Below, piece after piece: positions 5,729 to 8,654 of a DNA stretch of 8,654 bases. Source of the stretch: Actinomycetota bacterium (GTDB taxonomy: Bacteria > Actinomycetota > Acidimicrobiia > Acidimicrobiales > Ilumatobacteraceae); the NCBI GenBank assembly GCA_009703975.1, contig WLFB01000038.1:1-8654 (forward strand). Reading direction: 5' to 3'. A program made the translations under genes and the position numbers. Under the pieces are notes generated by a model that was given only the letters and a program-made list of their open reading frames with translations, searched no databases and was not told the origin of the DNA. Numbering within the stretch: the first letter of the stretch is position 1; each line of letters begins with the position of its first letter.

Positions 5729-6981
5729 TGCCTTGGCCATCCGAAACAAACCGTGACAATACAATTTTTGATCTTTTAGAAGCTGAACGAGTTAGACAAG
5801 CAACCGGCTTGCAATTAATAGCCAGCGAGAACTTCACTTCACCAGATGTGATGGCCGCAACTGGCTCGGTGTTAACTAATAAATACAGTGAGGGCTATCC
5901 GACGAAGCGTTATTACGGCGGTAACTCAGTTGTCGATGATGTCGAGGCACTTGCAATTGAAAGAGTCAAAAAACTGTTTGGTGCAGACCACGCCAATGTT
6001 CAACCTCACTCTGGAGCGAGCGCAAACATGGCTGTTTATCTTGGCCTACTTAAACCAGGTGACACAGTTTTAGGTTTGAGCCTTGATCACGGCGGGCACT
6101 TGACGCATGGTTCACCAGTCAACGCCAGTGGAATTTTGTATAAGTTTCACTCGTTTAAAGTCGGCGCAACCGATGAGCGGTTGAACTTTGATGAGATTCG
6201 CGAACTTGCGATTGAACACAAACCGAAACTAATTGTTGCGGGTACGACTTCTTATCCGCGCAGACTTGAACCTGAGCCGTTCAAGAAAATTGCTGACGAA
6301 GTTGGCGCCTACATGATGTTTGATATCGCGCACATTGCTGGTCTCGTTGCGGGTGGCGCACATCCAAACCCAGTACCTTTTGCAGATGTTGTAACTTTCA
6401 CAACACACAAAACTTTGCGTGGTCCACGCGGCGGTTGCATTTTGTGTCGCGCCGAACTTGCACCGATTATTGACAAAGCGGTTTTCCCTGGTAGTCAAGG
6501 AGGCCCGTTAGAGCATGCGATTGCAGCTAAGGCTGTTGCGTTTCACGAAGCAATGCAACCTAGTTTCAGTGAGTACGCACATCAAATAGTTAAAAATGCA
6601 TCGGCGTTGGCCGGCGCGCTTGCAAGTCATGGGTTCAGGCTTGTTTCTGGCGGTACAGATACACACATGATGGTTGTCGACCTGCAACCTTTTGATGCCG
6701 AACTAACCGGCAAAGAAGCACAATTAGTTTTAGATACCGCAGGCATTACATTAAATAAAAATGCGATCCCGAATGATCCACGTAGCCCGTTTGTTACGAG
6801 TGGTGTGCGCATCGGTACGCCATCGGTGACAACACAAGGTATGCGCGAAGCAGAGATGCCACTGATCGCAGAATATATTGCAACGACATTGCGAAATCGC
6901 AACGACACGGCGAAGATCGCAGAAGTTCGTGGCAAAGTTGCTCAACTGTGTGCGAAGTTTCCTGTTTATGCAAACATTTAG
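5728..6981 (+). CDS. glyA: Serine hydroxymethyltransferase
   Basis: GlyA is a PLP enzyme converting serine and tetrahydrofolate to glycine and 5,10-methylene-tetrahydrofolate, the main one-carbon source. The protein is 417 residues (E. coli 417). Motifs are LIASENF (30-36), [15 protein letters not shown] (51-65), [11 protein letters not shown] (92-102), [13 protein letters not shown] (120-132), [12 protein letters not shown] (199-210; D199 toward the PLP nitrogen and H202), the Schiff-base lysine K228 in [11 protein letters not shown], and the carboxylate-binding R361 in [11 protein letters not shown]. The usual run of Thr before His-Lys is TFTTHK here, with Phe224 where E. coli has Thr225. 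ATG 5728 overlaps the rpiB TAA by one base (TAATG), so translation is probably coupled by termination-reinitiation. wecA follows after 20 nt. All essential residues I can check are present, so it should be active. Confidence 0.98.
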   Translation: MPWPSETNRDNTIFDLLEAERVRQATGLQLIASENFTSPDVMAATGSVLTNKYSEGYPTKRYYGGNSVVDDVEALAIERVKKLFGADHANVQPHSGASANMAVYLGLLKPGDTVLGLSLDHGGHLTHGSPVNASGILYKFHSFKVGATDERLNFDEIRELAIEHKPKLIVAGTTSYPRRLEPEPFKKIADEVGAYMMFDIAHIAGLVAGGAHPNPVPFADVVTFTTHKTLRGPRGGCILCRAELAPIIDKAVFPGSQGGPLEHAIAAKAVAFHEAMQPSFSEYAHQIVKNASALAGALASHGFRLVSGGTDTHMMVVDLQPFDAELTGKEAQLVLDTAGITLNKNAIPNDPRSPFVTSGVRIGTPSVTTQGMREAEMPLIAEYIATTLRNRNDTAKIAEVRGKVAQLCAKFPVYANI

Positions 6982-7001
6982 CAATAGCGCCAAAGTAAAA
7001 G

Positions 7002-8216
7002 ATGAGTGACCTTTTTGGATATCTATTTGTCGGCGGTGTCGCAGCCGCAGTAACCGCAATCACGACACCGTTAGTCGCAAAATTTGCCCGTCAATACGGT
7101 TGGATGGCGACCCCCGACGAACGCCGTAGTCACCCTGAGCCAACGCCTGACGTAGGCGGCATTGCATTTTTTATTGCACTAGTTGTTGCAATCGCCGTCG
7201 CGTGGCAGATGGATCGATTTGACCCTTTGTTTCGCAATAACTCTGAACTTATCGGAGTGATTATTGCTGGTCTAATTATTTTTGTGCTCGGGTTTGTTGA
7301 TGACATTCACGAAGTTTCTGCGCCGATGAAAGTTACTGGTGTTGTTGTCGCCGCCATTGCTCTTGTTTGGTTTGGCGTAACGATGATTTACTTTCGCGCA
7401 CCGTTCGTAGATGTATTTGTTTTATCAAGAGACTGGGTGCCACTGTTTACAGTTTTGTGGCTGCTCGGTATGACGCAAGCAATAAATCTGATCGACGGGC
7501 TTGATGGGCTCGCCGCCGGAATCGTGGCGATTGCCGCCACTGCATTTTTTATTTACAGTCGCCACCTAGGAACGAATGGTTTGCTCAGCGAACCGAACAT
7601 TGGCCCGTTGGTCGCGATCATCACTGTCGGTATCTGTCTTGGGTTCTTGCCGTACAACTTCAATCCTGCAAAAATATTTATGGGTGACAGCGGTGCGTTG
7701 TTGCTCGGCTTATTGTTTGCAGTTTCAACAAGTGTTGTCGGCGGTCGCGCTAGCCCCGACGTAAAATCAGATGGAGGTCAGACATATTTCTTTTTGGCTC
7801 CGCTGTTAATCCCATTACTCGTACTTGGCGTACCGATCATTGATGTGCTTTTTGCGATCATCCGTCGAACTCGCAGCGGAGTCGGTTTCGCCACAGCCGA
7901 CACGGGGCACTTGCACCACAGACTTATTAAATTGGGTCACGGGCCCCGTCGAGCGGTTGTAATTCTTTGGCTGTGGACAGCCCTGCTCTCAGCTTTCGTA
8001 CTTTATCCTGCGCTCTCAGAGCGGTCAGCAAGCCTTTGGCCATTTTTGTTTTTAGTTGCGTTACTGGGTTGGTTTACTCGGTTTAACGAGCGATTTTGGG
8101 CGAGCGGATTGTTCAAATCGAAAACTCAGCCAGCTCAGCCAGCTCAGTTAGCCCAGCCTGATGCCGAGCCTGCAGTAGCGCCCGAAGTAAAGCCCGAAAC
8201 ACGACCCGAGATTTAA
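7002..8216 (+). CDS. wecA: Undecaprenyl/decaprenyl-phosphate GlcNAc-1-phosphate transferase (WecA/MraY family)
   Basis: This integral membrane enzyme moves a sugar-1-phosphate, typically GlcNAc-1-P from UDP-GlcNAc, onto polyprenyl phosphate to start a wall glycan; in mycobacteria WecA starts the arabinogalactan linker. About 11 hydrophobic segments are visible between residues 5 and 360. Family motifs are TPDERRSHPEPTPDVGG (37-53), the Asp pair FVDDIHE (D100-D101), NLIDGLDGLAAG (162-173), NFNPAKIFMGDSG (219-231, D229), and the His motif TGHLHHRL (301-308). This last, with the WecA-like N-terminus, favours WecA over MraY; the exact sugar cannot be read from sequence. After the last membrane segment comes a hydrophilic Pro/Ala/Gln/Glu-rich tail (about 373-404) beyond the family core. 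ATG 7002 opens just before the first membrane segment, without a strong Shine-Dalgarno. It lies 20 nt after glyA, probably in the same transcript. Confidence 0.93.
   Translation: MSDLFGYLFVGGVAAAVTAITTPLVAKFARQYGWMATPDERRSHPEPTPDVGGIAFFIALVVAIAVAWQMDRFDPLFRNNSELIGVIIAGLIIFVLGFVDDIHEVSAPMKVTGVVVAAIALVWFGVTMIYFRAPFVDVFVLSRDWVPLFTVLWLLGMTQAINLIDGLDGLAAGIVAIAATAFFIYSRHLGTNGLLSEPNIGPLVAIITVGICLGFLPYNFNPAKIFMGDSGALLLGLLFAVSTSVVGGRASPDVKSDGGQTYFFLAPLLIPLLVLGVPIIDVLFAIIRRTRSGVGFATADTGHLHHRLIKLGHGPRRAVVILWLWTALLSAFVLYPALSERSASLWPFLFLVALLGWFTRFNERFWASGLFKSKTQPAQPAQLAQPDAEPAVAPEVKPETRPEI
8127..8153 (+). repeat. 9-bp tandem repeat in the wecA C-terminal tail
   Basis: The unit CAGCCAGCT occurs exactly twice (8127-8135, 8136-8144), followed by a degenerate copy CAGTTAGCC (8145-8153), encoding Gln-Pro/Leu-Ala three times. 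The period is a multiple of three, so copy-number changes would keep the frame and only lengthen or shorten the hydrophilic tail. It may be a low-grade variable site. Confidence 0.7.
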
Positions 8217-8246
8217 ACCTCGTTGAGTTTGCAAGCAACCCCAATT

Positions 8247-8267
8247 TAAAGATAGTTTGTATCTTTA
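8247..8267. repeat. Perfect 8-bp inverted repeat after wecA
   Basis: TAAAGATA (8247-8254) and TATCTTTA (8260-8267) are exact reverse complements around the 5-base centre GTTTG. Only one of the eight pairs is G-C, so an RNA hairpin would be weak and no separate T-tract follows; it is a poor intrinsic terminator. Its perfect symmetry fits a protein-binding operator better, especially as a -10-like box (TAGTTT, 8253-8258) lies inside it. Confidence 0.5.
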
Positions 8268-8278
8268 TTCACAAGCGT

Positions 8279-8294
8279 TAGGCACATTCGCCTA
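8279..8294. repeat. 5-bp inverted repeat before the atpZ-like gene
   Basis: TAGGC (8279-8283) and GCCTA (8290-8294) pair across a 6-base loop, with the palindrome ATTGCAAT starting at the last base of the right arm. A leader-RNA hairpin about 25 nt before the TTG start is possible. It is short enough to be chance. Confidence 0.3.
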
Positions 8295-8308
8295 TTGCAA
8301 TTCACTCT

Positions 8309-8313
8309 AAGGG
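8309..8313 (+). promoter_or_regulatory. Shine-Dalgarno-like site for the TTG start at 8320
   Basis: AAGGG lies 6 nt before the TTG at 8320. It is the only gene start in this window with a recognisable Shine-Dalgarno. An in-frame TAA at 8308-8310 excludes any start further upstream, so this site and the TTG (or the next TTG at 8329) must define the start. Confidence 0.55.
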
Positions 8314-8319
8314 TCAGCG

Positions 8320-8619
8320 TTGAAATTATTGCCAACTCGTAAGCCGGTCGCGCGCGCAACAGTTTCTTCGCACGACTCTCTTGGACGAGGCGTTGAAATC
8401 GCTGTGAGCGTCGGTGTTTTCTTTGGGATTGGTTTGATATTGGACAATGCTTTTGAGACAAGACCGCTGTTCATGATCTTGTGCAGTTTGTTTTCGGTAG
8501 TTGGCAGTTTCGCGCGACTTTGGTATGTCTATGACAACGACATGCAATTTCAAGAAGTTAAACGCCAGAAATTATCGACGAGCCATATGCACGATTCAAG
8601 TTTCGTTGGCGACAAGTAG
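8320..8619 (+). CDS. atpZ: AtpZ/AtpI-type small membrane protein of the ATP synthase operon
   Basis: The 99-residue protein matches the pattern of the F1Fo-ATPase gene-1 family (AtpZ/AtpI): a short charged N-terminus, a conserved-looking H-D-S-L-G-R-G lead-in (18-24), a first membrane segment with G-x-x-x-D (about 25-42, IGLILDN), a short polar turn with FETRP (45-49), and a second membrane segment (50-71) ending in Arg and Tyr residues before a hydrophilic tail. Such proteins are encoded just before atpB and are thought to help assembly of the c-ring or Mg2+/Ca2+ supply. The start is TTG 8320 because a stop lies in frame four codons upstream. The next gene begins after only 3 nt. Assignment rests on topology, motif and location; AtpZ versus AtpI cannot be settled here. 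Confidence 0.75.
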   Translation: MKLLPTRKPVARATVSSHDSLGRGVEIAVSVGVFFGIGLILDNAFETRPLFMILCSLFSVVGSFARLWYVYDNDMQFQEVKRQKLSTSHMHDSSFVGDK

Positions 8620-8622
8620 TCA

Positions 8623-8654
8623 ATGATGGCGATTGATTCAGACACAAAGATTTC
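8623..8654 (+). CDS. Start of a further gene, probably atp operon (truncated by window end)
   Basis: Two consecutive ATG codons (8623 and 8626) open a frame reading MMAIDSDTKIS to the last base. It starts 3 nt after the TAG of the atpZ-like gene and in the same frame. In related clusters an AtpI-like protein or the Fo a-subunit (atpB) follows here. Ten residues are too few to tell, and it could also be chance. Confidence 0.4.
   Translation, partial: MMAIDSDTKI

Larger units (their letters stand above)
8217..8319 (+). promoter_or_regulatory. Intergenic region upstream of the ATP synthase gene start
   Basis: This 103-nt gap is the longest same-strand gap in the window and holds no gene. It has two inverted repeats (8247-8267 and 8279-8294), an 8-bp perfect palindrome ATTGCAAT (8294-8301), and a Shine-Dalgarno-like AAGGG. 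A possible promoter is TTGCAA (8229-8234) with TAGTTT (8253-8258) at 18-bp spacing, the latter inside the first dyad. It most likely separates the wecA transcript from a new transcript for the atp genes; this is inference. Confidence 0.45.

Noticed and set aside
6627..7063. Several antisense reading frames of about 90-100 codons opposite glyA and the wecA start
   Set aside because: They mirror the strongly supported sense genes, overlap one another in different frames, and show no recognisable motif.
1..8654. Search for CRISPR arrays, tRNA/rRNA, insertion sequences, phage or toxin-antitoxin genes
   Set aside because: No spaced repeats, cloverleaf, transposase motifs or terminal repeats seen; nearly all of the window is accounted for by housekeeping genes.

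Overview
The window looks like a housekeeping stretch from an actinobacterium, most likely class Acidimicrobiia and perhaps an aquatic lineage with modest G+C (judged by eye as somewhat below 50%). The grounds are the gene order rho - prfA - prmC - ... - wecA - ATP synthase genes, an actinobacterial-type RpiB active site, a thiolase-like protein of the mycobacterial TLP1 kind, and one promoter that looks leaderless. The class-level placement is an inference, not something the sequence proves.

Layout. Positions 1-3640 (+) form a tight gene string: the 3' part of rho, an unrecognised 344-residue protein, prfA (release factor 1) and prmC (the methylase that modifies release factors). The gaps are 13, 18 and 8 nt, so co-transcription is likely, and the theme is termination of transcription and translation. 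Positions 3658-5160 (-) hold one convergent gene for a thiolase-fold protein that has lost the canonical thiolase catalytic residues. Positions 5161-5251 are a divergent regulatory region with a strong inverted repeat and a probable leaderless promoter. Positions 5252-8216 (+) hold rpiB, glyA and wecA (pentose phosphate pathway, one-carbon/glycine metabolism, cell-envelope glycan initiation); rpiB and glyA overlap by one base. Positions 8217-8319 are a 103-nt gap with two inverted repeats. After it come an AtpZ/AtpI-type small membrane protein (TTG start) and the first codons of another gene at the window edge, presumably the start of the F1Fo ATP synthase operon.

The backbone is an ancient conserved neighbourhood: in Bacillus-type genomes rho-rpmE-...-prfA-prmC-...-sua5-...-rpiB-...-glyA-...-atp run in the same order. 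Here rpmE (ribosomal protein L31) is absent between rho and prfA, with the unknown protein in its place, and sua5/tsaC is absent after prmC, with the antisense thiolase-like gene in its place.

I found no CRISPR array, tRNA, rRNA, insertion sequence, phage gene or obvious defence system. The points most worth a second look are the unknown rho-prfA protein, the catalytically rewritten thiolase, the dyad over the rpiB promoter, and a Walker B-adjacent Ser-to-Gly change in Rho at a site known for bicyclomycin resistance.
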